DNA of 64,000 nucleotides from Microthrixaceae bacterium (GCA_016702505.1 JADJDU010000003.1:579762-643761), one strand, 5' to 3'. Shown: positions 43,186 through 52,418, counted from the stretch's first letter. A program made the numbers and translations. The notes: generated by a model not told the origin, from the sequence alone.

Positions 43186-44571
43186 ATGACAAGCGTGACC
43201 CGTTCCGACTTCGGCCCCGATTTCACCTGGGGTGTAGCCCACGCCTCCTATCAGGTGGAGGGCGCCAAGGACGCCGACGGCAAGAGCCCGTCGATCTGGG
43301 ACACGTTCACCCACAAGCGAGGCAAGATCCGCGACGGCTCCAACGGAGACGTGGCCTGCGACTACTACCACCGCTTCGAGTCCGATACCGCGTTGGTGGG
43401 AGAGCTGGGCTTCGGTGCCCAGCGGTTCTCGATCGGGTGGCCGCGGATCCTGCCCGACGGCACCGGACGGGTGAACCAGGCTGGGCTCGACTTCTACTCC
43501 CGTCTGGTCGACGCCAACTTGGAGCGGGGCATCGAACCGTGGGCCACGCTCTACCACTGGGATCTTCCTCAGGTGCTCGAGGATCGGGGTGGTTGGGTCA
43601 ACCGTGACATCGTGGGCTGGTTCGGCGAGTACGTGGCGACCGTGGTCGACAAGCTGGGGGACCGGGTCACCAACTGGATGCTGTTCAACGAACCGTGCAG
43701 CTTCATCCACGGTGGCTACCTGTCGGGCTACCACGCACCGGGTCGACGGGGCCTGCTCAAGGCGCTGGCCGCCACCCACCACGTGAACTTGTGTCAGTCG
43801 GTGGGGGCCGAGGCCATCCGGGCGGGGGTGACCAACTCCAACGTGGGCACCACCCATGTGGTCTCGCCCATGCGAATCGCTTCTCAGAGCGACCGGCACC
43901 GGCGCGGGGCCGAGGTCATCAACGCCTTCACCAACCGCATCTTCATGGAACCCAATGCCGGGCTCGGCTACCCCGTAGACGTGTCGCCGTTCATCCGGCC
44001 GGTCGAGCGCTACATCAAGAACGGTGACGAGTCGGCCATCAAGGTCGACTGGGACTTCATCGGGGTTCAGTACTACTGCCGGTTGCTGGTGAAGCCGGTG
44101 CCGGTGCCGGGCCTGTGGGGTGTGCCCTGGCCCAGCAAGGACCATCGCAGCTTCGACGTGTCGGGCATGGGACAAGAGATCCAGGCCGACGGTCTCTACG
44201 AGGCCCTTCAGATGGTGAACGACCTCCCCGGTGATCACCGCATGGTGATCACCGAGAACGGTGTGACCGTGCCCGACCGCCTGGTCGACGGCCGGGTGCG
44301 TGACGTTCGACGGGTGGCCTTCTACCAGGACCACCTGGCCGAGGTGGCCCGAGCCCGACGCGATGGCCTGCCGGTGGACGGCTACTTCTGCTGGTCGCTG
44401 ATGGACAACTTCGAATGGGCCGAGGGCTACACCGCCCGATTCGGTCTGGTCCACACCAACTTCGACACCCTGGAGCGGACGGTCAAGGACAGCGGGCGCT
44501 GGTTCCAGTCGTTCCTCACCGACGACCCCGCCCCGGCGCTGATCCCCGACTCCCCGATGGTCACGGCGTGA
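43186..44571 (+). CDS. Beta-glucosidase, GH1
   Basis: 461 residues from ATG 43186. GH1 signature motifs are complete: FTWGVAHASYQVEG near the N-terminus, the acid/base in LFNEP (about 168), the nucleophile in ITENG (about 355) and YFCWSLMDNFEWAEGY. It hydrolyses beta-linked glucosides, probably in the cytoplasm because no signal peptide is present. Its TGA overlaps the aldo/keto reductase GTG by 3 nt within GTGA, so the two are co-translated, suggesting use of the released sugar or aglycone. Confidence 0.94.
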   Translation: MTSVTRSDFGPDFTWGVAHASYQVEGAKDADGKSPSIWDTFTHKRGKIRDGSNGDVACDYYHRFESDTALVGELGFGAQRFSIGWPRILPDGTGRVNQAGLDFYSRLVDANLERGIEPWATLYHWDLPQVLEDRGGWVNRDIVGWFGEYVATVVDKLGDRVTNWMLFNEPCSFIHGGYLSGYHAPGRRGLLKALAATHHVNLCQSVGAEAIRAGVTNSNVGTTHVVSPMRIASQSDRHRRGAEVINAFTNRIFMEPNAGLGYPVDVSPFIRPVERYIKNGDESAIKVDWDFIGVQYYCRLLVKPVPVPGLWGVPWPSKDHRSFDVSGMGQEIQADGLYEALQMVNDLPGDHRMVITENGVTVPDRLVDGRVRDVRRVAFYQDHLAEVARARRDGLPVDGYFCWSLMDNFEWAEGYTARFGLVHTNFDTLERTVKDSGRWFQSFLTDDPAPALIPDSPMVTA

Positions 44572-45566
44572 CCAGCACCGGAGGGGCTCTGCCTCTGGCC
44601 GGGTCCTCGGTGACGATCCCCCGCCTGGGGGTGGGCACGTGGGCGTGGGGGGATCGGTCCACTTGGGGGATGGGCACCTATGACCAGGCCCTCACCGAGG
44701 GCACGATCCGTGAGGCCTGGAGGCCTCGATCGATGCGCGCGACCTTCTTCGACACCGCCGAGGTGTACGGCGCGGGTCGCAGTGAGTCGATAATCGGGGA
44801 GTTGCTGGCTGCAGACCCGGGCCGGGCCGACAAGGTCCAGATCGCCACCAAGTTCATGCCGTCGCCGTGGAAGCTCGATGTCCGTCGGTCTTTGATGGCG
44901 GCGCTACGGGCATCGCTGGATCGGCTCGGTTTGCCGGCTGTGGACCTGTACCAGATCCACGGCCCGGTGAGCCTGCGTGGCCACGCCGCGTTGGCCGATG
45001 CGCTTGCCGACGCGAATGGCGCCGGTTTGGTGCGAGCGGTGGGGGTGTCCAACTACTCGGTGCGCGAGACCCAGGCCATGGCCGCCGCCTTGGCTGAGCG
45101 GGGCCTGGCCCTGGCCACCAACCAGATCGAGTTCTCACTGCTGCGCCGCATCCCCGAGACGAGTGGCCTGTTGGCAGCATGTGCCGATCTCGGGGTGGTG
45201 CCCCTCGCCTATTCGCCGATCGGGCAGGGTCGCCTCACCGGCAAGTACAACGCCCACAATCGTCCGCAGGGGCGGCGCAACTTCTCTGACCATCCCATGG
45301 AGGTGGTCGACGACGTTGTGGCCGTGTTGCGACGAGTCGGAGAGGCCCACGACGGCAAGACCCCCAGTCAGGTGGCACTGAACTGGATCATGGCCAAAGG
45401 GGCGGTTCCGATCCCTGGAGCCAAGAACCAGGCTCAGGCCAGCGAGAACGCTGGGGCACTGGGGTGGGATCTGACCGCTGAGGAACTGGCCGAGCTGGAC
45501 CATGCCGCGCTGGTCCGGGTTGGGGGAATCGCCGGCCTCAAGACCCGGCTCTGGCAACACGGCTGA
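44568..45566 (+). CDS. Aldo/keto reductase
   Basis: 332 residues from GTG 44568. The (beta/alpha)8 family pattern is clear: LGVGTWAWGDR, FFDTAEVYGAGRSE (catalytic Tyr/Asp region), ATKFMPSPW, LYQIHGPV, AVGVSNYS and IPGAKN for NADP binding. It reduces carbonyls with NADPH. Residues just before FFDTAEVYG (EAWRPRSMRAT) do not fit the family, whereas reading frame +1 gives LEASIDA, which does. Two compensating indels probably shift about ten residues out of frame. The remainder is normal, so the protein may still fold. Confidence 0.85.
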   Translation: MTSTGGALPLAGSSVTIPRLGVGTWAWGDRSTWGMGTYDQALTEGTIREAWRPRSMRATFFDTAEVYGAGRSESIIGELLAADPGRADKVQIATKFMPSPWKLDVRRSLMAALRASLDRLGLPAVDLYQIHGPVSLRGHAALADALADANGAGLVRAVGVSNYSVRETQAMAAALAERGLALATNQIEFSLLRRIPETSGLLAACADLGVVPLAYSPIGQGRLTGKYNAHNRPQGRRNFSDHPMEVVDDVVAVLRRVGEAHDGKTPSQVALNWIMAKGAVPIPGAKNQAQASENAGALGWDLTAEELAELDHAALVRVGGIAGLKTRLWQHG

Positions 45567-45582
45567 TCTGATCGGTGACGCG

Positions 45583-45628
45583 CCGGGGGCGGGGCTGGAT
45601 CTGATGCGATCGTGGCCCCCGCCCCCGG
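45583..45628. terminator. Bidirectional terminator hairpin
   Basis: A 12-bp CCGGGGGCGGGG/CCCCGCCCCCGG stem with a ~20-base loop, in the convergent gap between the aldo/keto reductase and the lipoprotein. Confidence 0.7.
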
Positions 45629-45652
45629 GACGGAACCTGGTGGTGGCTGAGG

Positions 45653-46405
45653 TCAGCCCGCAGCAGTGGTCGAGGTGGTGGTGTCCTCGCCCCTGCCGTC
45701 GGTTTCGCCTCCCATGTCTTCACCCATGCCCATGAAGGCGCAGCCCATGATCCCACCCATGATCTCTTCCATCTCGGGGTTGGTCTCCATGCCCTCGTCG
45801 CCTTCCATGAACATGCTGACCAGGAGCTTGCGGAGGTTTTCCTCGGTGAGGACGGTCTCCATGCACGCCTTCTGACCAGCGGTCATCTCCTCTTCGGCAG
45901 ACATCGACTCGAGCATCATCTCGTGCATGTCGATGCCGCACTTCTCGAAGTTGTCGAACATCTCGTTGGCCTTGTCCTCGGAGAGCTTCACCTCGGAGAA
46001 GTCCATCGAGTTGTCCGAGACGAAGTCCTCGGGCTTGATGCCAGCGGCCTGAAGGGTGTCGACGCCGATGGTGTTCACGGTGCGGGCCGCGAAGCACTCG
46101 GTCTGCTCGTCTGACAGCGGGAAGTCCTCTTCGCCCTTCATGGACTCGGTCATGGCATCGACATAGGCCCGGGCGTCAGCGGAGACCTCGACGTCGCCGC
46201 CGTCGTCTTCCTTCTCGGTGGTGGTGGTCTCGTCGCCTTCACCTTCACCTTCGGTGGTGGCGGTGTCTTCGCCGCCGCTCTCACCCTTGGTGGTGGTGGT
46301 CTTGTCTGAGGCCTTGTCGTCTCCCCCGGAGCTGCACGCCCCCAGAGCCATGGTGGTGACCATGGCGAGGGCGAGCAGGAGGCTGACTGGTCGGCTGGTT
46401 CTCAT
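45653..46405 (-). CDS. Met-rich acidic lipoprotein
   Basis: 250 residues. Signal peptide with lipobox LGAC (Cys about 24), then an Asp/Glu/Thr-rich linker (DKTTTTKGE, DETTTTEKEDD). A folded helical part follows from about 75, rich in Met and Glu and containing four Cys: TECFAART, KCGIDMHEMM, KACMETV and GCAFMGM. It is anchored outside the membrane. The regularly spaced Cys and Met suggest disulfide bonds or metal contact, but no known family was recognised. Confidence 0.7.
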   Translation of the reverse strand: MRTSRPVSLLLALAMVTTMALGACSSGGDDKASDKTTTTKGESGGEDTATTEGEGEGDETTTTEKEDDGGDVEVSADARAYVDAMTESMKGEEDFPLSDEQTECFAARTVNTIGVDTLQAAGIKPEDFVSDNSMDFSEVKLSEDKANEMFDNFEKCGIDMHEMMLESMSAEEEMTAGQKACMETVLTEENLRKLLVSMFMEGDEGMETNPEMEEIMGGIMGCAFMGMGEDMGGETDGRGEDTTTSTTAAG

Positions 46406-46554
46406 GAACGTTCCCTTCGGTGTGGGTCACCGACTCTCCCGCCGGCGATCCCCGAAATGATGCCTCATCGGAGCCTCCGGACTGGCCGCGGTGGCAGGTG
46501 GGGTCGGATCGGTCTCGGTGACACCGTCGTCTGCGGCCACCTAGGTTGCCGACC

Positions 46555-47322
46555 ATGGAGATCAACGGATCCACGATTCTCGTCACCGGTGCCAGTGGCG
46601 GCTTGGGCGCTGCCATGTGTCGTGAGCTGGCCCGGCTCGGGGCCCACCTGGTCGTCACTGCTCGGCGTGAGGCGCTGTTGGCCGACTTGGCGAGTGACAC
46701 CGGGGCCGAGGTGCTGGTGGCGGACCTGACCGATCGGGACGACGTGGTGAGGGTGGCTGATCGGGCCGCCACCTGCGATGTGTTGGTGGCCAACGCCGGC
46801 GTAGGCAACGACCCGAGCCTCGATCACCTCAGCGATGACTCCATCGACTTCTCGATCGACGTGAACCTGCGGGCTCCGATCGTGTTGTCGACCCGGTTCG
46901 CCCGTGATCACGTACAAGCTGGCAATCCGGGTCAGATCGTGCTGGTCGGATCGTTGTCGGGGTTGGCTGCCAGCCCCGGAACTCGCATGTACAACGCCAC
47001 CAAGTTCGGGCTCAGAGGGTTCGCCCTGTCGTTCCGCCAAGAACTGGAGGGAACCGGGGTGGGCTGTACCCACGTGGCGCCGGGGTTCATCCGCGACGCC
47101 GGCATGTTCGCCAACGGCGGTATCGATCTACCTCCGGGGGTGCGCACCAAGTCTCCCGGCGATGTGGCGGCCGCGGTGGTGAAGGCCATCACCTCCAACC
47201 CGATGGAGCTCTACGTGTCTCCCCCCGAGTTGCGGGCGGTCTCGACCTTGGCCACGGTGGCGCCGGCGTTGAGCGCCTTCGTCCAGCGCAAGCTGAACGT
47301 GTCGGACCGCGTGGAACGGTGA
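46555..47322 (+). CDS. Short-chain dehydrogenase/reductase
   Basis: 255 residues from ATG 46555. Classical SDR signatures: NAD(P)-binding TGASGGLG (about 11), DLTDRDDV, NAGV, the catalytic Ser in LVGSLSG and the YxxxK of YNATK (about 146). The C-terminal SPPELRAVSTLATVAPAL resembles actinobacterial SDRs of unknown substrate. The next gene starts 3 bases after its stop, so they probably form an operon. Confidence 0.9.
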   Translation: MEINGSTILVTGASGGLGAAMCRELARLGAHLVVTARREALLADLASDTGAEVLVADLTDRDDVVRVADRAATCDVLVANAGVGNDPSLDHLSDDSIDFSIDVNLRAPIVLSTRFARDHVQAGNPGQIVLVGSLSGLAASPGTRMYNATKFGLRGFALSFRQELEGTGVGCTHVAPGFIRDAGMFANGGIDLPPGVRTKSPGDVAAAVVKAITSNPMELYVSPPELRAVSTLATVAPALSAFVQRKLNVSDRVER

Positions 47323-47325
47323 GCG

Positions 47326-47787
47326 GTGGCCACCCCGATCGCTCCACCTGAACTGGCCCGCCTGGTCGACCTGTCCGAGTGGCCGCGGGCTCAGGGCTGG
47401 AGCCTCCGGGCGGCCCTGGTGCGCTACGCCCAACCCCAACCGGTGCGGGCCGCGGCGATCTTGGAGGTGGTGCGTCGAGTGGATGCCGCCCTGGCGGGCC
47501 AGCGCCGATCGTTGGAGAAGGACGGACCCGCGGTGTGGGCGGCGGTGGTGGGCGGAGACACGGCCCCTCTTCCGGCGCTGCTGCGGGCCGTGGTTCCGCT
47601 CGACCGTCTGGCCGACGTCATGACCCGATGGGCTCCCGATCGCGCTGGTGAACGCCCCGACGCCGATGTGGACGCGGCGGTGGCCGAGGTGTCGGCCACG
47701 CTGGATCTTTTGGGCGTACCGAGAGAGGAACGGACCGGGCCTCCCCGGGCGGCCCGTGGTGCTTCTCGCCGGTCGGGCCCCGAATGA
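47326..47787 (+). CDS. Hypothetical protein after the SDR
   Basis: 153 residues from GTG 47326, 3 bases after the SDR stop. The sequence is helical and Arg/Ala-rich (PPELARLVDLSEWPRAQGWS, RAAAILEVVRRVDAALAGQ, ATLDLLGVPREERTG). No domain or membrane segment recognised. Coding is supported by spacing and codon bias; function unknown. Confidence 0.65.
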   Translation: MATPIAPPELARLVDLSEWPRAQGWSLRAALVRYAQPQPVRAAAILEVVRRVDAALAGQRRSLEKDGPAVWAAVVGGDTAPLPALLRAVVPLDRLADVMTRWAPDRAGERPDADVDAAVAEVSATLDLLGVPREERTGPPRAARGASRRSGPE

Positions 47788-47834
47788 CCACCGCAGGTGG
47801 ATGGTCTCGGCGGTAGAGGCTCGGGATCGTGATT

Positions 47835-48465
47835 TCAGGTGGGGGTGTCGCCGAGTGTCGACGTGACCACCTCGATGACCTGGTTTTCGGTGAGCGGGGT
47901 GTAGTCCCACACGTCGACCCCGACGTTGATCATGTGGCCGTTGGTACGCCAGCGGGAATGGACGTGACCGTGCAGCAGTACCCGGCCCTGGTCGACGGGG
48001 CGCCAGTCGAGGTAGCGGTCCTGGTCTCCGGAGTCACCCTGGTAGGGGAAATGGTCGACGCCGACCACGGTGCCGTCGGCCAGTTCGATAGTGGCTGGTG
48101 CGTCGATGATCCGGTCGACCCCCGGCGTCAAGGTATCGGTCGAACCAGTCGCCGCGGTGGGGGTTGCCCAGCCAGGCCCGGTCATGGTTTCCAGGCACCA
48201 GAACGATCCGTCCCTGGAGCTCGCCGATGAGGCCAAGGGTGGTGTCGAGCTTGCCCATGACGATGTCGCCGAGCACCCACACCTCGTCGTCGGCGCCGAC
48301 GGTCCCGTTCCATCGGTCGATGAGGAAGGTGTCGAGCCGAGCCTGGGTGGCGTCGTCGGCGGGACCGTCGAGTGGTTCCACTCCAGCAGCTCGGGCGCGC
48401 CCGGCCTCATAGCAGGCGATGTTGCGGTGGCCCAGGTGGAGGTCGGAAGTGAAGAAGCGAGCCAT
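47835..48465 (-). pseudogene. Metallophosphoesterase, frameshifted copy
   Basis: Starts MARFFTSDLHLGHRNIA, the metal-binding D-x-H of calcineurin-like phosphoesterases, with VLGD and GNHDR further on. At the C5 run 48119-48123 the frame changes: upstream codons read to DAGG, downstream codons resume VDRIIDAP...GVDHFPYQGDSG and end LLHGHVHSRW (HxH metal ligands) in the other frame. Removing one base restores a 209-residue protein highly similar to the gene at 50730-51356. Either a recent mutation or a homopolymer sequencing error. Confidence 0.8.
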
Positions 48466-48485
48466 GACATCCTTCTACCGTTCGT

Positions 48486-48890
48486 TCAGCCTGGCTCCAG
48501 AGGCTGAGAGGAATGTGGCGGCCCGCGGGTGAAGTCGGCGTCGTCGGTGAGCAACATGAGGTTGTTGGAGATGCAGATCTGGGCGATCAGTGCGTCGACC
48601 GAGTCGAGCTGCACTCCGGCCCGGCGACACGTGAGGCACAAGTTGGAGGCCTCGGCGTAGTCCTCGCGGGTGGGCTCCACGAAGGGGACGTTGTCGAAGT
48701 GGTTCCGGATCATTTCCCGTGTGCTTTCCCGAGTGAACCCGCGCAACAGCTCCAAGTAGACGATGCCGGTGGTGACGACGTTTCGTTCACCGAGCTGATC
48801 GTCCAGTTGGGACACGATGGGATCGCTGTCGTCTATGTCGCTGCGGAGGTAGCGCGACCATGCGCTGGTATCGGCCAGGACTGCGCTCAC
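48486..48890 (-). CDS. vapC: VapC-type PIN-domain toxin
   Basis: 134 residues from GTG 48890, overlapping the antitoxin stop by 4 nt. PIN-domain acidic residues are in VLADTSAWSRYL, LELLRGF (Glu), VDALIAQI and LLTDDADF. VapC toxins are Mg-dependent endoribonucleases that cleave tRNA or rRNA to stop growth. It is flanked by paralogous phosphoesterase genes within the accessory region. Confidence 0.88.
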   Translation of the reverse strand: MSAVLADTSAWSRYLRSDIDDSDPIVSQLDDQLGERNVVTTGIVYLELLRGFTRESTREMIRNHFDNVPFVEPTREDYAEASNLCLTCRRAGVQLDSVDALIAQICISNNLMLLTDDADFTRGPPHSSQPLEPG

Positions 48891-49111
48891 TCGGTCAAGC
48901 CGAGCTTGCGGTCACGAGCACGGCGCGACGCCTTGTAGTCGAAGGTTGGGTCCCAGTCGCCGAACTGCCCGCGCGAGGCCCTGATCTTGGGCTGTGCCCT
49001 CCGCTGGATGTACTCGAGCGCCTTGGTGACGGTGGCCTTCTTGGTCCTCTCTCCGCCGATCGCCAATGCCCGCTCCAACAGGTCGGGGTCTATTGCCAGG
49101 TTCGTAGCCAT
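48887..49111 (-). CDS. vapB: VapB-type antitoxin
   Basis: 74 residues from ATG 49111, with AGAGG upstream. MATNLAIDPDLLERALAIGG plus KKATVTKALEYIQRR is the DNA-binding part of a VapB/MazE-like antitoxin. The C-terminal FDYKASRRARDRKLGLTE is the toxin-binding tail. It neutralises the PIN toxin and likely represses the operon through the TGTGTA repeats just upstream. Confidence 0.85.
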   Translation of the reverse strand: MATNLAIDPDLLERALAIGGERTKKATVTKALEYIQRRAQPKIRASRGQFGDWDPTFDYKASRRARDRKLGLTE

Positions 49112-49145
49112 GGTGTGTACCTCTTTACACATGATGCTACACAAG
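49112..49145 (-). promoter_or_regulatory. Candidate operator of the VapBC pair
   Basis: The sequence holds repeated TGTGTA words: TGTGTA-CCTCTT-TACACA forms an inverted repeat over the ribosome-binding site, and a further TGTGTAGCATCA copy lies upstream. This is the AT-rich patch expected for an antitoxin-autoregulated promoter. Confidence 0.5.
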
Positions 49146-49272
49146 TGCGGGTCCGGATGGTCGCAGCTCACCTGGTCGCTATGGAGGTGGAGAGTGGTAT
49201 CGCCGCCTCAGGTCGTTCAGGTACGCCTCGGTGACACCGCGATGCCCGCTACAGGGCCTCAACGGGGACGGG

Positions 49273-49599
49273 TCAGAATGCTGACGGCGTGACCTCGGCC
49301 CGGCTCCTTCCCTGACGCAGGTTGATGAGCGGCAGTCCGATGGTCATCAGCGCGGCACCGCCGATGAGAGCAGCAAGCGTCATCGGGTTGACCCGGTTGA
49401 AGGTTCCTATCGCCCACACGAGCATGCCGACGCCCCACAGGGCGCCGGCCGCCACCAACGTGCCGTTGGCGTTGCCAAGTCGGCGCCAGACGCTTCCCGT
49501 CTTGGTAGCCAGCGACAGAACGACGGTGAACACCGCAATCGGCAGGCTGAAGAAGAGGAGCTTCTCGGCCAGGAAGAAGGGAATCATCGTGCCCGACAT
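49273..49599 (-). CDS. Small membrane protein
   Basis: 108 residues from ATG 49599 (ATG 49587 possible), overlapping the end of the upstream membrane-protein gene. Three hydrophobic segments (about 6-28, 47-65, 73-92) and a basic C-terminus. No family recognised. The overlap suggests co-translation with the frameshifted membrane/sensor gene. Confidence 0.6.
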   Translation of the reverse strand: MSGTMIPFFLAEKLLFFSLPIAVFTVVLSLATKTGSVWRRLGNANGTLVAAGALWGVGMLVWAIGTFNRVNPMTLAALIGGAALMTIGLPLINLRQGRSRAEVTPSAF

Positions 49600-50572
49600 G
49601 GGTGTAGGTCTCGCTCCAGTACCTGCACCCGCTGCCAGTGGCCGTCGGCACCCACCACGACCACACCCTGATCTCGGGCCGACACGACGACCGAATCGGT
49701 ACCGCTCTGGTCCACCACCGCCACTGCGGTGAACAGGTCGTAGAGGCTGGCTCCCTCATCAAAGCGGCGATAGTCGATGACCGCTCGCTGCCGCTTGTTG
49801 AACGTGAAGGTCGATTCCAGGTCTCCGTTCGCGGCCCGATGCCCGATGCTGTGACCGACAGCCTGGAAGCAGTGGCCATCACTGCGACAGGCCTTACTGG
49901 CGGCCTCGACCGCACCCGCGGGGACGGCTCCCTCCAATCGGCGCCACTGGTGCCCCCCGTCATCGCTGACCGCCCACACCTCGCTCTGACCGTAAGAGTC
50001 GGGTTGGTCGATCTCGGCGTAAACCGTCGAGCCCATGGTGCGCAGTGCGATCACCTCGGGCCGCGAAACCGGCGATGTCGCGGTCAGGGCCAGGAGTGCC
50101 ACGAACGCTCCCCCGACGGGCGCAGCCAGCGGTGCCCGCTGCTGACGTTGTGGAACCGCTATTCCTGGGGCGGTGGTGGGCCATGGTGCCGCTGTTCTGG
50201 TCGAGTCACGGCACCGACCGAGCCAGTACCAAAGCAGGGGGATAGCGCTGAGCCCGACGAGATCGCTGGGGTCTCGGAGGGTCACACCACCGAGGATTGG
50301 TGCCGCCGACTCGGCGACACCGGGGACGGTCTTGAGGGCAACAAACCGGCCCCGGTGATGATGACGGCGGCGTTCCTGCCCGCGACGACGGCGATGACGG
50401 TGGCGACCATGAGGGGCCCGGCGAAGTCGCTGAGCTTGCCGGTCACGGTTCCAGGGAACCGTGCTTTGAGGATGTGATCGTTGACCGCCAACACCACCAC
50501 GAAGCTCAGGAAGCACGGCCGTCCCAGCACCGTCGGTGAGACCCCAGTTGCACCGACCCGCCCGACTCTCAT
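49584..50572 (-). pseudogene. Membrane protein with extracytoplasmic domain, frameshifted
   Basis: The N-terminal part (from MRVGRVGATG at 50572) encodes TM segments including CFLSFVVVLAVNDH and VATVIAVVAGRNAAVII. Near 50330-50345 the frame changes, and the other frame continues VALKTVPGV, LVGLSAIPLLWYWLGR, a further TM (GGAFVALLALTATS), then an outer domain with VWAVSDDGGHQWRRLEG and two Cys (ACRSDGHC). The SDDGG.W pattern is that of a BNR/sialidase-like beta-propeller repeat. One indel would repair it. Function unknown. Confidence 0.55.
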
Positions 50573-50729
50573 CGATCGGACTCTAGGTAGAAACGATGCG
50601 CGGTGCCTCGACCCCGTGTCTTCGAAGGGAGGAACACGGCAAGTCGGCACCAGACGGGCTCGGCACCTCGGCATCGCACCGGTCGCTCGCACTGGGCTGG
50701 GCCGACGGCAATAGCCACATGGCGCGGAG

Positions 50730-51356
50730 TTACGTGCCGGCCTGCTCGATGGAGTGAACCAGGTCGACGATCGTGCTCTCGGGAACCGGGCGGTAGTCCC
50801 ACACGTCGACGCCGACGTTGACCATTCGCCCGTTCGTCTGCCACGTGGAATGGACGTGGCCGTGCAGCAGCACCCGGCCGCGGTCCACGGGCCGCCACTT
50901 CTCGTGTCGGTCGGTGTCACCGGAATCTCCCCAGTACGGAAAGTGGTCGACGTCGACCACGGTGCCATCGCACAGCTCCAGGGCCGTGGTGCCGTCGACG
51001 ATCTCGTCTATCCCCGAGTCGAGGTAGCGGTCGTACCAGTGATCGCGCCTGGATTCACCCTTCCAGACCCGATCGTGGTTGCCAGGCACGAGAACGATCC
51101 GGCCGAAGAGGCGACGCATGGACTTGAGCGTGTCGTCGAGCCTGCCCATGACGGCATCACCCAGGATCCAGGTCTCGTCCTCGGGTCCGACGGTTTCGTT
51201 CCACCGGTCGATGAGGAACGTGTCCAGGCGGGCTTGGGTCTTGTCGTCGGCCGCCCCGGTGAGCGGCGCGACCCGGGCCAATTCGGCGCGCCCTGGTTCG
51301 AACCTAGCGATGTTGCGGTGCCCCAGGTGGAGGTCGGAGGTAAAGAAGCGGGCCAT
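50730..51356 (-). CDS. Metallophosphoesterase (intact paralogue)
   Basis: 208 residues from ATG 51356. Calcineurin-like motifs: TSDLHLGHRN (D-x-H), WILGDAVMG, VPGNHDRVW (GNHD) and LLHGHVHSTW (HxH). These proteins hydrolyse phosphate mono- or diesters with two metal ions; such small DLHLGH-type proteins are often annotated as phosphoesterases of unknown substrate, sometimes phage-linked. Closely similar to the frameshifted copy 2.3 kb to the left. Confidence 0.88.
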   Translation of the reverse strand: MARFFTSDLHLGHRNIARFEPGRAELARVAPLTGAADDKTQARLDTFLIDRWNETVGPEDETWILGDAVMGRLDDTLKSMRRLFGRIVLVPGNHDRVWKGESRRDHWYDRYLDSGIDEIVDGTTALELCDGTVVDVDHFPYWGDSGDTDRHEKWRPVDRGRVLLHGHVHSTWQTNGRMVNVGVDVWDYRPVPESTIVDLVHSIEQAGT

Positions 51357-51485
51357 GACACCCTCAATCGTGCCGCCTGAACCCAACACCCCACCCAGCA
51401 AATTTCCCGACGGTCCTTGCTGCCCGAGGTCGTTCAGGTAGCTCTCGGCCACACCCGACTTTCTCGTGCGTCGTAGCCTGTCTCC

Positions 51486-51791
51486 ATGAGCACGGTCCTG
51501 CCGGGAATCGATGTCGACCTCGATCTCCTCGCCGACATCTGCCGTCGGTATGGCGTCGCCCGCCTCGACGTCTTCGGTTCCGCCAGCCGTGGGGAGATGA
51601 GTGACACGAGCGACATCGACGTTCTCTACGAGCTGGAACCTGGCACGCGGCTGGGCTGGGACATCGAGGATCTCGCCAGCGAGCTCACCGGGGCACTCGG
51701 TCGGCGCGTCGATCTCGTCTCTCGCCGCTATCTCAACCGCCGGCTTCGTGACATCGTCATCGCCCAGGCGACCCCGCTCTATGCGGCGTGA
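51486..51791 (+). CDS. mntA: MntA-type minimal nucleotidyltransferase (antitoxin)
   Basis: 101 residues from ATG 51486. The nucleotidyltransferase signature GSASRGEMSDTSDID fits GSx10DxD. In MntA-HepT systems this enzyme AMPylates the toxin's active-site tyrosine. It overlaps the HEPN gene by 11 bases (ATG 51781 inside its end), so they form an operon. Confidence 0.88.
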   Translation: MSTVLPGIDVDLDLLADICRRYGVARLDVFGSASRGEMSDTSDIDVLYELEPGTRLGWDIEDLASELTGALGRRVDLVSRRYLNRRLRDIVIAQATPLYAA

Positions 51792-52131
51792 CTCGCTCCT
51801 CCTCGAGGAGGCGATCGAGGCGGCCTCTCGATCGATCGAGATCGTCGGCTCTCTGTCGGTCGACGAACTGGCAGACGACCGGCTCCGGCTGGACGCACTC
51901 CTCTGGAACCTGACGATCCTCGGCGAAGCGATCACCCAGCTCTCGGCCGAAACGATCTCGCCGTACGCGGATATCCCCTGGCGCAGACCGATCGACCTTC
52001 GAAATCGGATCGTGCACGGTTACTGGTCCGTCGACATCTCGGTACTCCATGCCACAACTACTCTCGACCTTCCGCACTTCACGGCTCAGCTCCGCATCGT
52101 GTTGGCTGACCTCGACGGGCCGCAGAGGTAG
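51781..52131 (+). CDS. hepT: HepT-type HEPN ribonuclease toxin (DUF86)
   Basis: 116 residues. LLEEAIEAASRSIEIVGS, LLWNLTILGEAITQLS and the active-site RNRIVHGYW (R-x4-H-x-Y) are the DUF86/HepT pattern. HepT is an RNase that is silenced when MntA modifies the Tyr in HxY. Arg, His and Tyr are all present here, so both toxin and control site look intact. Confidence 0.88.
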   Translation: MRRDSLLLEEAIEAASRSIEIVGSLSVDELADDRLRLDALLWNLTILGEAITQLSAETISPYADIPWRRPIDLRNRIVHGYWSVDISVLHATTTLDLPHFTAQLRIVLADLDGPQR

Positions 52132-52244
52132 TTGCGGGAGGTCCGCGACGCCGGCACCTACGAGTCGGAATTCGGCCCGGCGGATCCGTTCTCGGTCGCC
52201 GAGGAAGTCGGCGAGACGCGCCTTCGCTTCGAACCTGAACCTTC

Positions 52245-52418
52245 TGGTGGGCGAGGGGACTTGAGCTCTGGGGAACTGGTGCCAATGCACACCAGCCAGC
52301 CTCGCTCGGTACCGCACTAGCCGGGGGCTTCTCGGTTCGGACGTTCGTCCAGTAACAACGAGTGCATCGCCCTATCTGCTCGCCCGGTAGAGATCCCGGT
52401 AGAGACCCAGATAGAGGT
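52245..52418 (-). repeat. Attachment-like repeat block 1: tRNA 3' fragment, core word and three 12-bp iterons
   Basis: On the minus strand the left part reads a T-loop/T-arm and acceptor 3' strand of a tRNA (CTCAAGTCCCCTCGCCCACC), one C shorter than block 2. The common word CAACGAGTGCA lies at 52356-52366. Exactly abutting 12-mers CCCGGTAGAGAT, CCCGGTAGAGAC and CCAGATAGAGGT lie at 52383-52418. The same order and spacing recur at 54504-54677. Looks like an integration scar with arm-type sites. Confidence 0.6.

Noticed and set aside
42898..44454. 518-codon minus-strand frame opposite the GH1 gene and the end of the PBP gene
   Set aside because: It mirrors two genes with complete active-site motifs and has His/Val/Gly-rich anti-sense composition with no domain.
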